Source: CAVQJU01 sp963754955 | GTDB taxonomy: Bacteria > Acidobacteriota > Vicinamibacteria > Vicinamibacterales > CAVVIG01 | Assembly: GCA_963754955.1 (NCBI GenBank) | Contig: CAVWHY010000012.1 | Location: 1,054,001-1,118,000 of the forward strand | Direction of reading: 5' to 3' | Length of the DNA stretch: 64,000 bases | Shown: positions 18,331-26,185 of the stretch, piece by piece | Layout of the letters: each line of letters starts with the position of its first letter | Position numbering within the stretch: the first letter of the stretch is position 1 | Translations under genes and position numbers: made by a program | The notes under the pieces: generated by a model | Told to the model about the DNA's origin: nothing | What the model saw: only the letters and a program-made list of their open reading frames with translations | Database searches by the model: none

Positions 18331-20475
18331 ATGCGGGCGGTTCCTCTCCGTCAGGTGCGTCCCGCCGACGCGGCGACCAAACTCACGCTGGTCGAGCGTC
18401 TCCTCGTCGCGCAGGACATCACAGAGTGCATCGATCCCGCTCTGGCGTGGCTCGTCTCGCATGCGGGCGCCGAGCGGGCGATTTGCGCGCTCGCCGACAC
18501 CGAATCCGGGCTGTTGATGGGTGTGGCCGGTCACCGTACGAGTACGCCCGACATCGAAACAATTTCGGTGGGCCTGGACGACGCGAGCCATCCGCTGATG
18601 CGGGCCATGCGCGCGCCGGAGCCGACGATGTGGAGCGGGGCGTCCGACACCGACCTCAGCGGACGCGAGCTGGCAGCGGCGCCGTTCGGACGCTCTCCGT
18701 TCTGGGCGATACCGCTGGGAGTCCCGGGCGCCGGCCAACCTGCCGATGGGCTGCTGCTGGTCGTCTTGAACACCGCGCCGTCCGCAGATGTCCTCTGGGT
18801 CGCAGGCGTCATGAGCCAGAAATTGCATGCGCTTCTGACCCGTGACGTGCTTGCTGAAGGCCACAACAAGTTTCGCAGGGAACGTTCGCTGCTCGACGCG
18901 ATCATCAACGCCGTCGCCGATCCCATCCTGCTGACGGACACCGAGGGACGCCTGCTGATCGCCAACGGCCGCGCCGAGGCACTGTTCTCGACTTCGCCGT
19001 CCGAGAGCGAAGGACGACGCCGGGCGGTGGAACTCAACAACATGTTTCTCTCGGCGGCGCTGTGGCGAATTGCCGTCGGCGCCGGGCAGGTGACGCCCCA
19101 GGAACTGCTGGTCGTCGATCCGACGGACGGCTCGGATCTGCTCTTCGAACTGCTCGGCACTGTCGTTCACGATCCTCGTGAAGGAACCGGGATCGTGTCC
19201 GTGCTCCGCAATGTCACCGACCTGCGCCGGGCCACCGACGAGCTGGCGGACAACTATCGCCGCATCCGGCTGGCGGAAGCCGAAGTGCGGTCGGAACGCG
19301 ATCGCCTCGACCTGATCATCGATTCGGTCGGGGATCCGATCATCGTGTCGGACGATGCAGGGAAGGTGACGCTCATGAACGCGCCGGCCGAGCGGCTGTT
19401 CACGGGCCCCGAAGGCGACGAAGCGGCCCAGCGCCACCTGCGGGCCAACGACGCGCACTTTTCCTCCTTCATTTCCGGTCTGCTGTCGGAAGGCAGCGAA
19501 CTCCGGCGCCGAGGCGAGGTGTCATTGACCGATGTCGCGAGCGGCGCGTCGATGCCGTTCGAGGCGATCGCCGGAAAAGTCCTGTCCGACACGGGCGAGC
19601 TCGTCGCCATCGTCACCATCCTGCACGACCGATCCGAAGCGCTCGAACGGGCGCGGCTGTACGAACAGGTCAAGCAGTCGTCGAGCGAGCTCGAGGCGAA
19701 AGTCGCGTCCGCGACGACCGAACTCGCGCGCCAGAACAAGCTGTTGCGTCAGCAGGCCGTTGAACTCGAGCAGGCGTCGGCGCTGAAGTCACAGTTCCTG
19801 GCGAACATGTCGCACGAATTCCGGACGCCGCTCAACGCGATCCTCGGCTATGCGAGCATCCTTCTGCAGGGCATCTCCGGCGAGCTCACGCCGAGCCAGC
19901 GGAAAGCGATCGATCGGATCGCATCGAACGGGCGGCACCTGGTGGGCATCATCAGCGAGATCCTCGACCTCTCGCGGATCGAGGCGGGACGGATGCCGCT
20001 CCAGATCTCGACCTTCGTCCCCAGGCTGCTGGTCGAGGAAGTGCTGGCCGAGATGGAGCCGATCATCGCGCGGTCGAAGCTGAAGGTCGCGAGCTACGTG
20101 TCGCCTGACCTGGGGCCTCTCGTCAGCGATCGTCAGAAGGTGAAGCAGGTCGTCCTCAATCTTCTCAGCAACGCGCTGAAGTTCACGCGCGAGGGTTCGG
20201 TGACGATTCGAGTCTCGGAAGCCGATACGTCGTCGATGGTGGCGATCGCGATCACGGATACCGGCATCGGCATCGACGCGCGCGATCACGACAAGATTTT
20301 CGAAGACTTCCAGCAGGTGGACAGCTCTGTCGCGCGGCCCTACGGAGGCACGGGCCTGGGTCTGTCGATCTGCCGCCGCCTGGCCACGATTCTGGGCGGA
20401 CGGCTGGACATGGAAAGCGCAGTCGGCCGGGGTTCGACGTTCACGCTCGTGGTGGCCTCACGGCTGACAAAATGA
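18331..20475 (+). CDS. Soluble GAF-PAS-PAS sensor histidine kinase
   Basis: A 714-residue kinase with no predicted membrane helix. Order: a GAF-like domain (about residues 20-170), PAS (about 190-305, DAIINAVADPILLTDTEG), a second PAS (about 325-445, LIIDSVGDPIIVSDDAG), then a coiled-coil linker. The HisKA domain has H495 in FLANMSHEFRTPLNAILGYA. The HATPase domain has N-box LLSNALKF, G1 DTGIGI and G2 GGTGLGLSI. It starts six bases after gvpA and its stop overlaps the next regulator (ATGA). Cytoplasmic sensing of a small ligand or redox state is likely. Placement between gvpA and the assembly genes suggests a link to vesicle formation, but this is inference. Confidence 0.92.
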   Translation: MRAVPLRQVRPADAATKLTLVERLLVAQDITECIDPALAWLVSHAGAERAICALADTESGLLMGVAGHRTSTPDIETISVGLDDASHPLMRAMRAPEPTMWSGASDTDLSGRELAAAPFGRSPFWAIPLGVPGAGQPADGLLLVVLNTAPSADVLWVAGVMSQKLHALLTRDVLAEGHNKFRRERSLLDAIINAVADPILLTDTEGRLLIANGRAEALFSTSPSESEGRRRAVELNNMFLSAALWRIAVGAGQVTPQELLVVDPTDGSDLLFELLGTVVHDPREGTGIVSVLRNVTDLRRATDELADNYRRIRLAEAEVRSERDRLDLIIDSVGDPIIVSDDAGKVTLMNAPAERLFTGPEGDEAAQRHLRANDAHFSSFISGLLSEGSELRRRGEVSLTDVASGASMPFEAIAGKVLSDTGELVAIVTILHDRSEALERARLYEQVKQSSSELEAKVASATTELARQNKLLRQQAVELEQASALKSQFLANMSHEFRTPLNAILGYASILLQGISGELTPSQRKAIDRIASNGRHLVGIISEILDLSRIEAGRMPLQISTFVPRLLVEEVLAEMEPIIARSKLKVASYVSPDLGPLVSDRQKVKQVVLNLLSNALKFTREGSVTIRVSEADTSSMVAIAITDTGIGIDARDHDKIFEDFQQVDSSVARPYGGTGLGLSICRRLATILGGRLDMESAVGRGSTFTLVVASRLTK

Positions 20476-20921
20476 TGCTCACAGCGGACAACATGAGAAC
20501 TGATACTGCCGATCGCCCGCTCGTGCTCGTCGTCGACGACTTCATCGACGCCCGCGAGATGTACGCGGAGTATTTCGCCTTCGCGGGCTTCGACGTCATC
20601 GAAGCCGCAAACGGAGAAGAGGCCGTCCTCAAGGCCGTCGAGCTGACGCCGCAGGTCATCCTGATGGACCTCTCGATGCCCGGTGTCGACGGATGGGAGG
20701 CGACGCGCCGGCTGAAGGCCGACCGTCGTACCAGGGATATTCCGGTGATTGCGCTGACCGGGCACGCGCTCACGGGGTTTTCCGAGAGCGCCAAGCTGGC
20801 CGGATGCGACGCCTTCGTGACGAAGCCGTGCCTGCCGGATGCGCTGGTCGAGGAGGTCCGGCGCCTGCTCGAAGGGCCGAAGTCCGCGCGGGATCGTCCA
20901 AAGGGATCGACACATGCGTAA
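20472..20921 (+). CDS. Single-domain (CheY-like) response regulator
   Basis: A 149-residue stand-alone receiver: acidic pair D22/D23, phospho-acceptor D66 in VILMDLSMPG, switch Thr in IALTGHA and K118 in FVTKPCLP. There is no output domain. ATG 20472 overlaps the kinase stop, so it is probably the partner of that kinase. It is clearly paralogous to the receiver at 24550-24981; both share the DLxMPxxxGWxAT and KPCLP stretches. Its last eight bases overlap the start of the next gvp gene. Output must be through protein contact, possibly with vesicle proteins or the NtrC-type regulator. Confidence 0.88.
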   Translation: MMLTADNMRTDTADRPLVLVVDDFIDAREMYAEYFAFAGFDVIEAANGEEAVLKAVELTPQVILMDLSMPGVDGWEATRRLKADRRTRDIPVIALTGHALTGFSESAKLAGCDAFVTKPCLPDALVEEVRRLLEGPKSARDRPKGSTHA

Positions 20922-21873
20922 GATGTCGGGCAACAGGCGGGCCGCCCGCAAGTCTCCGGCGTCTCGACCTTCCGCGAAGCGCGCACAAACCTCCAGCGGC
21001 GTCCGCCGCCGGACTCAGACTCCGCAGCCCGCCCAGCACGTGCGCGACGATCTCACGGCGCCCCGGAGCATGAAGCGCGAAACAGTTCCCCCGCCTGCGC
21101 CTGCGCCTGTGGCGGTGCCGGCCCGCGGCAAAGGCAAATACGTCTACTGCGTCATCAGGTCCAGCAAGCCGCTGCAATTCGGGATGAGCGCAATTGCCGG
21201 CGAGGTCGGGAACGTCCACACGGTCAACTACAAGGACCTGGCGGCTGTCGTGTCGGACGTCCCCATCGGTCCGCTCGATTCGACGCGGGAGAACGTGCTG
21301 GCGCACGAGCATGTGAACGAGACGGTCATGCGCGCGCATACGGTCATTCCGATGTCGTTCGGCACGATCTTCAAGACCCGCGAGGACGCGCTCGAACTGC
21401 TGCGGTCCGCCCACGACGCCTTCGACGACGTTCTTTCCAAGATGGCCAACAAGCTGGAGTTCGGCCTCAAGGTGCTCTGGGATCGCGACGCGGTGATTGC
21501 CGACATCGAGGATCAGGACGAAGACATCCGGCGGCTCAGGAACGAGATCGCCTCGCAGAAAGGCTCGACGTACTTCGCGCGCATGCAATACGGACGGCTG
21601 CTCGAAGCGGCGCTCCAGAGCCGGTCGGAGCGTTACGTGTCCGGCATCCTCGAAGATCTGCGCGCGTCGGCCGTGGCGGCGCGCATCAACAAGCCGATCG
21701 GCGACAAGATGATCCTCAACGCCGCGTTCCTCGTGTCCCGGGACAAAGAGTCCGCGTTCGATCAGTGCATCAAGCATGTGGCCGCTCAGCACGACAAGCT
21801 GACGTTCAAGTACACTGGGCCGTGGCCGCCGTACAATTTCGTCAACATCCGCCTGAAGCTCGAGCGGGCTTAG
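20914..21873 (+). CDS. Gas vesicle protein, GvpF/GvpL family, with basic N-terminal extension
   Basis: A 319-residue protein. The family domain starts near residue 73 (GKGKYVYCVIRSS) and contains the hallmark VIPMSFGTIFK and the terminal GPWPPYNFVNIRL. GvpF/L proteins are minor assembly factors that bind GvpA. The first 70 residues are an Arg/Lys/Pro-rich, probably disordered extension (for example RRAARKSPASRPSAKRAQ), longer than in typical GvpF. The start ATG 20914 overlaps the preceding regulator. This is the largest of three GvpF/L paralogues here and, by position before gvpG, may correspond to GvpF. Confidence 0.88.
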   Translation: MRKMSGNRRAARKSPASRPSAKRAQTSSGVRRRTQTPQPAQHVRDDLTAPRSMKRETVPPPAPAPVAVPARGKGKYVYCVIRSSKPLQFGMSAIAGEVGNVHTVNYKDLAAVVSDVPIGPLDSTRENVLAHEHVNETVMRAHTVIPMSFGTIFKTREDALELLRSAHDAFDDVLSKMANKLEFGLKVLWDRDAVIADIEDQDEDIRRLRNEIASQKGSTYFARMQYGRLLEAALQSRSERYVSGILEDLRASAVAARINKPIGDKMILNAAFLVSRDKESAFDQCIKHVAAQHDKLTFKYTGPWPPYNFVNIRLKLERA

Positions 21874-21898
21874 GCGGGGCAGTCCGCGAATCCGTCAC

Positions 21899-22225
21899 GT
21901 GTTCATCCTCGACTCGCTGCTGATCGACGGCCTCGGGTTCGTCTTCGACAAGATCCGCGTCGCCGCCGAGGCGGAGGAAGAAGACGACGAGGGCCGCCTG
22001 CGCGAGGCGCTGCTCGACGGGCAGGCGCGCCTCGATTCGGGCGAACTGTCGGGGGACGACTACGCGGTGCTCGAACGTGACATCCTCGAACGCCTCGGTG
22101 CCGCGCGCCGCCGGAAGCGAGGCGACGCGGGCGACGGGGCCGTCTCGGGCGTGACCGGAGTGGACGTGGAGTTCACCGGGGATCCCGGCGGTTCCAGTCC
22201 CGGCCGCAAGACCGGCCGGCGCTGA
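21899..22225 (+). CDS. gvpG: Gas vesicle protein GvpG
   Basis: A 108-residue protein with a GTG start at 21899. The N-terminal 65 residues match GvpG: FILDSLLIDGLGFVFDKIRV followed by a strongly acidic helix (AEAEEEDDEG) and LDSGELSGDDYAVLERDILERL. GvpG is a small accessory factor commonly encoded next to GvpF/L. The Gly/Arg-rich tail is poorly conserved. Twenty-five bases separate it from the preceding gvpF/L stop. No strong Shine-Dalgarno is visible, so coupling with the upstream gene is likely. Confidence 0.85.
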   Translation: MFILDSLLIDGLGFVFDKIRVAAEAEEEDDEGRLREALLDGQARLDSGELSGDDYAVLERDILERLGAARRRKRGDAGDGAVSGVTGVDVEFTGDPGGSSPGRKTGRR

Positions 22226-22254
22226 CCCGCGTTCGCGGACTGGCGAAAACTGGC

Positions 22255-23022
22255 ATGGGCGCAAAGGCCGCAAAGGCGACGTACGTCTACTGTGCCGTGC
22301 AGGCACTGCGCAGGCCCAATCTCGGACGGGCTCCGTCGGGGCCCCCGGGGCTCGGCACGCACCGGCTGCTCGACGCAGGGCACGGCCTCTGGCTCGTTGT
22401 CGCGGATGCGCCGGCGGCGCGTTTCGGGGAAGATTCCATTCAGCGCGGCCTGCGCGACCTCAAGTGGCTGTCGCGCTGCGCCGTGGCCCACGAAGCGGTG
22501 GTGGAGTATTGCGTCCGCGCCCGCGCCGTCATCCCCATGAAGCTCTTCACGATCTTCGAGAGCGACAACCGGGTGCTGGCTGAGATGGCGCGGAAGCGAC
22601 GGCAGCTTGACCGCTCGATTCATCATGTCGCCGGCGGCCGTGAATGGGGCGTTCGCATCAGGGCCGTTCCGGCGCCGGCATCCGCTGCGCGGCCGCTCAA
22701 AAAGGTCGAAACGGGCGCGTCGTACCTGGCCGCGAAGAAGCGGTCGCGCGACGCCACACTCGAACGCGCCGAGCGCGGACGCGCGCGCGTGGAGCAGGCG
22801 TTCGCCGCGCTGGCCATCCTCGCCGCGGACGTGCGGCGGCATCCGCCGCCGCCCGGCGCGGAGAGCACGCGTCTGTTGCTGGATGCGGCCTTCCTGGTGC
22901 GCAATCCGGTTGCGACGCGGTTTCGCACCGCCACGCGTCAACTGGCGCGCGACCTGCGGGGCGACGGGTACGGCGTCGAAGTGACCGGTCCGTGGCCGCC
23001 CTACAATTTCATCGAATCCTGA
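22255..23022 (+). CDS. Gas vesicle protein, GvpF/GvpL family (second copy)
   Basis: A 255-residue protein starting MGAKAAKATYVYCAVQ, with the family elements VIPMKLFTIFESD, ESTRLLLDAAFLVRN and the terminal TGPWPPYNFIES. It lacks the long basic extension of the first copy. A central Arg/Lys/Ala-rich helix (LAAKKRSRDATLERAERGRAR) is likely coiled. Multiple GvpF/L proteins per cluster are known from archaeal and actinobacterial loci. The next gene starts nine bases after its stop. Confidence 0.88.
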   Translation: MGAKAAKATYVYCAVQALRRPNLGRAPSGPPGLGTHRLLDAGHGLWLVVADAPAARFGEDSIQRGLRDLKWLSRCAVAHEAVVEYCVRARAVIPMKLFTIFESDNRVLAEMARKRRQLDRSIHHVAGGREWGVRIRAVPAPASAARPLKKVETGASYLAAKKRSRDATLERAERGRARVEQAFAALAILAADVRRHPPPPGAESTRLLLDAAFLVRNPVATRFRTATRQLARDLRGDGYGVEVTGPWPPYNFIES

Positions 23023-23030
23023 GCCACTGA

Positions 23031-23303
23031 ATGCGACGACACGCTCGCCGGAAAGCCGCCGCGAGGACCCGACCGCCGTCGCGGACGGGATTTGCCGACG
23101 CCGACGTCTCTTTGCTCGACGTGCTCGATCACGTGCTGAACCAGGGCGTCGTCCTCTCCGGCGAAATCACCCTGGGCGTTGCCGACGTCGATCTCATTCA
23201 TCTCCGGCTGCTCGCCGTGGTGTGCTCCGCCGACCGCGCCCTGTCGGCTGGCGCCGCGCCCACCGTCATCGCGCCCGTCCCGGCTGAACGCCGTCGATCG
23301 TGA
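23031..23303 (+). CDS. GvpA/J-family gas vesicle protein (GvpS/J-like)
   Basis: A 90-residue protein with a basic N-terminus and a GvpA-family core: ADVSLLDVLDHVLNQGVVLS, then GEITLGVADVDLIHLRLLAV. The GEITL...DVDLIHLRL pattern is like GvpJ/GvpS minor components rather than GvpA. Being between two GvpF/L genes and upstream of gvpK recalls the actinobacterial gvpL-gvpS-gvpK order, so a GvpS-like role is plausible. The stop overlaps the GTG start of the next gene (GTGA). It lacks the coiled-coil tail seen in the first two GvpA-family proteins. Confidence 0.8.
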   Translation: MRRHARRKAAARTRPPSRTGFADADVSLLDVLDHVLNQGVVLSGEITLGVADVDLIHLRLLAVVCSADRALSAGAAPTVIAPVPAERRRS

Positions 23304-24043
23304 CGGGACGGCCCCGGGGCGCGTCCGGGCAGCTGTGTGTCTACGCCATTGTGGGCCGCCGCTTTGCCCGTCGCGTCGAGCTGCGGGGTATTCGTGCCGG
23401 AAGCGCGCGATTGCGCGCCGTGAACGGCGCCGCGACGTCTGCCATGGTCGCCGAACGTGCCGGCCCGTTGCCGCCGACGGTGAAGGCGCTGCGCGCGCAC
23501 GACGCGGTGGTGCGCCGCACGGCACGAATCGCCCCGGCGGTTCTGCCGGTCCGGTTCGGTACGCTCGTGGCGTCCGACCATTCGCTGGTGGCGCTGCTCG
23601 ACGAATGGTCCGACGAGCTGCTGACGGCGCTCACGCTCGTCGACGGACGTTCCCAGATGACGCTGCGGCTGTTCGCGCGGGCCGACGCCGTGACGCCCCG
23701 AGACGCCGGCGTTGCGCCGGGTACCGCCGAGAATATCGGCCAGGTGGAGGAAAGTCTTCCGGGGACCAGGTATCTCGAAGTCCGAGCGCGGGCGCAGGCG
23801 CGCGCGCAATCAGCCCCCGAGCTCGACCCGCTGCGCGACGCCCTTGCGTCGATCGTGGCGGCGGAGCGGATTACCCGTCACGACCAGGGTCCCTTGCTGC
23901 TGACCGCGTATCATCTGATTCCGCGCGACGGCGCGGCCGAGTACCGCAACGTTCTGCAGCGCCATGCGGCGCTGCTTCACGCCCGCGTGACGGTGAGCGG
24001 ACCCTGGCCGCCCTATGCCTTCGTTCCCGAGTTGAAACGATGA
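23300..24043 (+). CDS. Gas vesicle protein, GvpF/GvpL family (third copy)
   Basis: A 247-residue protein, GTG start at 23300 overlapping the upstream stop. Family features are QLCVYAIVGRRF, VLPVRFGTLVASD, LLLTAYHLIPRDG and the terminal VSGPWPPYAFVPELKR. It is more diverged than the other two copies; the usual tyrosine-rich PYNF is PYAF here. A role as assembly factor is inferred from family. Its TGA overlaps the gvpK ATG (ATGA), consistent with coupled translation. Confidence 0.85.
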   Translation: MTGRPRGASGQLCVYAIVGRRFARRVELRGIRAGSARLRAVNGAATSAMVAERAGPLPPTVKALRAHDAVVRRTARIAPAVLPVRFGTLVASDHSLVALLDEWSDELLTALTLVDGRSQMTLRLFARADAVTPRDAGVAPGTAENIGQVEESLPGTRYLEVRARAQARAQSAPELDPLRDALASIVAAERITRHDQGPLLLTAYHLIPRDGAAEYRNVLQRHAALLHARVTVSGPWPPYAFVPELKR

Positions 24044-24480
24044 AAAAGAAGCCGGCCGCACATCGGCCCGTCAGGAAGCGCCCGCGCGCGCGGCCTTCGA
24101 CTCGCCGCGGGCGGAGGGTACGTCCGGCCGGTGGCGTCGGCCTGCACGATCTTGCAGCGGGCGACCTCGACGCGTTGCGCGCAGAGCTCGAACGCAGCGT
24201 GCCACCGGAGGGTGGCGCGGCGAGATGGAATCCGGATCCAGCCGACGTCCAGCGCTCCGTGGCGAAACTGGTGCTGACGCTGATGGAGTTCCTCCGCAAA
24301 CTGCTCGAACGCCAGGCCATCAGGCGGATGGAATCCCGCACGCTGACCGCCGCTGAGGTGGAGGCCGTCGGGCTCGCGCTGATGCGTCTCGAAGAAACGC
24401 TCAGGACAATGGGCGAGCGGTTTGGGCTGGCGCCTGACGAGCTGAATCTCGACCTCGGCCCGCTCGGCCGGCTGATCTAA
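24040..24480 (+). CDS. gvpK: Gas vesicle protein GvpK
   Basis: A 146-residue protein. After an Arg/Pro-rich N-terminus (residues 1-30) comes the GvpK domain: RWNPDPADVQRSVAKLVLT, LMEFLRKLLERQAIRRM and LTAAEVEAVGLALMRLEETL, ending LNLDLGPLGRLI. These are diagnostic of GvpK, a small conserved factor of vesicle biogenesis. ATG 24040 overlaps the preceding stop. It is the last recognisable gvp gene; a receiver protein follows in the same frame after the TAA. Confidence 0.92.
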   Translation: MKKKPAAHRPVRKRPRARPSTRRGRRVRPAGGVGLHDLAAGDLDALRAELERSVPPEGGAARWNPDPADVQRSVAKLVLTLMEFLRKLLERQAIRRMESRTLTAAEVEAVGLALMRLEETLRTMGERFGLAPDELNLDLGPLGRLI

Positions 24481-24549
24481 GAGCACCCTGAGGGAGACGG
24501 CAGGGAAGTTGCTGCAATTTGTTGGAACCCAAGAAGGAGTGGGGGCTCG

Positions 24550-24981
24550 CTGGATACAGTTCTCCGGGAAGATCAACGGCCGAGCTCAGGCACACGATCG
24601 CGACCCGTCGTCCTGGTGGTGGATGACGACGTGGACGCGCGGTTGATATATCGGAGCTACCTGACCGTCAAGGGTTGTCACGTGTACACAGCACGCGATG
24701 GCTCGATGGGCGTTGAGATCGCCAAGCGCAGGAAGCCGGATCTGATTGTCATGGATCTGGCGATGCCGCGCCTCAACGGCTGGGCGGCGACGGCCGAGCT
24801 GAAGCAGTCCCCTCAGACCCAGGCTATCCCGATTCTCATTTTGTCGGCTGTGCCGACGTCCTCCCACGAGGCCCGCGCCGCGGGCTGCGCCGGATATCTC
24901 GCCAAGCCGTGCCTGCCGGAGCTGCTCTGGATGGAAATCCAGCTGCTGCTCCATCCCGAATCGGCCGGCGAGGCGCACTGA
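24550..24981 (+). CDS. Single-domain response regulator, possible CTG start
   Basis: A stand-alone receiver of about 143 residues: VVLVVDDDVDARLIYRSYL with the acidic cluster, phospho-acceptor in LIVMDLAMP (D69 counting from the proposed start), and K in YLAKPCLPELL. The first in-frame GTG (24616) would delete the first beta strand, so the start must be upstream, yet no ATG, GTG or TTG lies between gvpK's stop and there. A good AAGGAG (24534-24539) precedes CTG 24550 by ten bases, giving (M)DTVLREDQRPSSG. A CTG start is therefore proposed; an indel is the alternative. It is paralogous to the receiver at 20472-20921. Confidence 0.8.
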   Translation: MDTVLREDQRPSSGTRSRPVVLVVDDDVDARLIYRSYLTVKGCHVYTARDGSMGVEIAKRRKPDLIVMDLAMPRLNGWAATAELKQSPQTQAIPILILSAVPTSSHEARAAGCAGYLAKPCLPELLWMEIQLLLHPESAGEAH

Positions 24982-25171
24982 CGCCGCCGTTCAACTTCCC
25001 GTCATCGATCTGCAGAAACGTCGGGGCACCGACAGCCACCCTCCGACCGCGCGACCAAAGCGCGGGACACAGGGAGATGGGTTAGTTTCCGTGTGCCCCG
25101 CGCCTCGTGTGCCGTCGCTTCCCGCGTCAGGAAGCCGGCACGACCTCGCGTCCCTTGACCCGTCATCAGAG

Positions 25172-25627
25172 CTAACCGCCTGACACGTCCGGTACGTCCT
25201 CGCCCAGCGCTGTGGCGAGGTCCGTCTGGTGTTCCTGTTCCTGCCGCAGGATTTCCCTGACGTCCTCCGCGATCGCGTATTCCTGCAGCGCCTCGCACTG
25301 CCGCACGCGTTCGCGATAGTTGCGGATCGTATTGTTTTCGTTTTCGAGATCCGCTCGCAGAAGCGTGACCGCATCGTCGGATAGTTTCACCGGGAGCGGC
25401 GTCGTGATCGGCGTGCCCCCCAGATAGTCGATGTGTTTGGCGATCGTGATCGCGTGCTGCAATTCCTCGCCGGCGTGTTTCTCGAGTTCCCCTGCGATGG
25501 ACATGTATTGCGCGCCCTTCAGGACCTGCGAATAAACCACGTACGCGATGATGGCTTGGTACTCGCGGGCGAGATCGTCATTGAGGGCGGCGATCAACTC
25601 TTTCCTCGTCAGGGGCGGTGTGCTCAT
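25172..25627 (-). CDS. Ferritin-like (bacterioferritin/Dps-type) protein
   Basis: A 151-residue four-helix protein. Iron-ligand patterns are present: LAREYQAIIAYVVYSQ with Glu in helix A, LEKHAGEELQHAITIAKHID (ExxH) in helix B, and REILRQEQEHQTDLATALG in helix D. These match ferritin-like di-iron proteins used for iron storage or peroxide protection. It is transcribed towards the end of the gas-vesicle operon (convergent). The 190 bases between the two stops contain no clear terminator. The start ATG is at 25627. Confidence 0.85.
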   Translation of the reverse strand: MSTPPLTRKELIAALNDDLAREYQAIIAYVVYSQVLKGAQYMSIAGELEKHAGEELQHAITIAKHIDYLGGTPITTPLPVKLSDDAVTLLRADLENENNTIRNYRERVRQCEALQEYAIAEDVREILRQEQEHQTDLATALGEDVPDVSGG

Positions 25628-25703
25628 AGGGATAACCTGAGCAACGGAGATGCCAACCGGAAGCGATGGACAGACCCGACACGGGCCGTGTAGTCATCCG
25701 AAC

Positions 25704-25726
25704 CCCTCGATCAATTTAAACGAGGG
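25704..25726. terminator. Hairpin CCCTCG/CGAGGG followed by CTTT
   Basis: A 6-bp stem (25704-25709 with 25721-25726) and an 11-base AT-rich loop, followed on the plus strand by CTTTCG. It may be an intrinsic terminator or part of the leader of the minus-strand ferritin-like gene, which begins at 25627. Confidence 0.4.
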
Positions 25727-25743
25727 CTTTCGTACAGGCGTGT

Positions 25744-25767
25744 CGGGAGGCGACTGTCCGCCTCCCG
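25744..25767. terminator. Hairpin CGGGAGGCG/CGCCTCCCG followed by CCATCTTT
   Basis: A perfect 9-bp stem (25744-25752 with 25759-25767) with a 6-base loop, followed by a T-rich CATCTTT on the plus strand. It lies 17 bases after the preceding hairpin. The pair may act as tandem terminators. Confidence 0.5.
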
Positions 25768-26185
25768 CCATCTTTGGGGGAGCTAAAAGCTCGTGTCGGT
25801 CTGCCGGACGGCAACCGAGCGCGGTTGCCATATATTGAGCAAGCGTGATGCCATCGACAGCTCGTCGAGCGCGAGGCAGCGCGCGCGTCCTCGCGACGGA
25901 TCGCGAACTCGCGAACGCACGGCTTCGACCTGCTGTCGAACCGACGCGCGCGACGTTCGACGAGGATGCCGTCGCCGATCTGACCGAACGATTCGGGTGA
26001 TTCTTAGAACTTCGACGGCGTGAAAACCGCCCGCGCCTGTCGTGTTCTTGGGCATTCGCGCAGCGTATCAGTACACGCTCAGCAGTCTTCCAGGGCGCCA
26101 ATTCAGGGCTCGGCAACCCGTCAGACTACTGCAGGGCTTGCGGGGATCGCCTCTTGCAGCCCATGCGTGAGGGAGGGTTCGTCCC

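Larger units (their letters stand above)
25628..26185. other. Non-coding interval with two hairpins
   Basis: About 560 bases between the divergent ferritin-like and lipoprotein genes. Besides the two hairpins listed separately, a 50-codon frame (25848-26000, plus strand) is open but has no ribosome-binding site and Arg/Ala-biased composition, so it is not called. An AT-richer patch (CATATATTGAG) occurs near 25830. No known RNA family was recognised. Confidence 0.5.

Noticed and set aside
25848..26000. A 50-codon frame between the ferritin-like and lipoprotein genes
   Set aside because: No ribosome-binding site, biased composition and no recognisable similarity.
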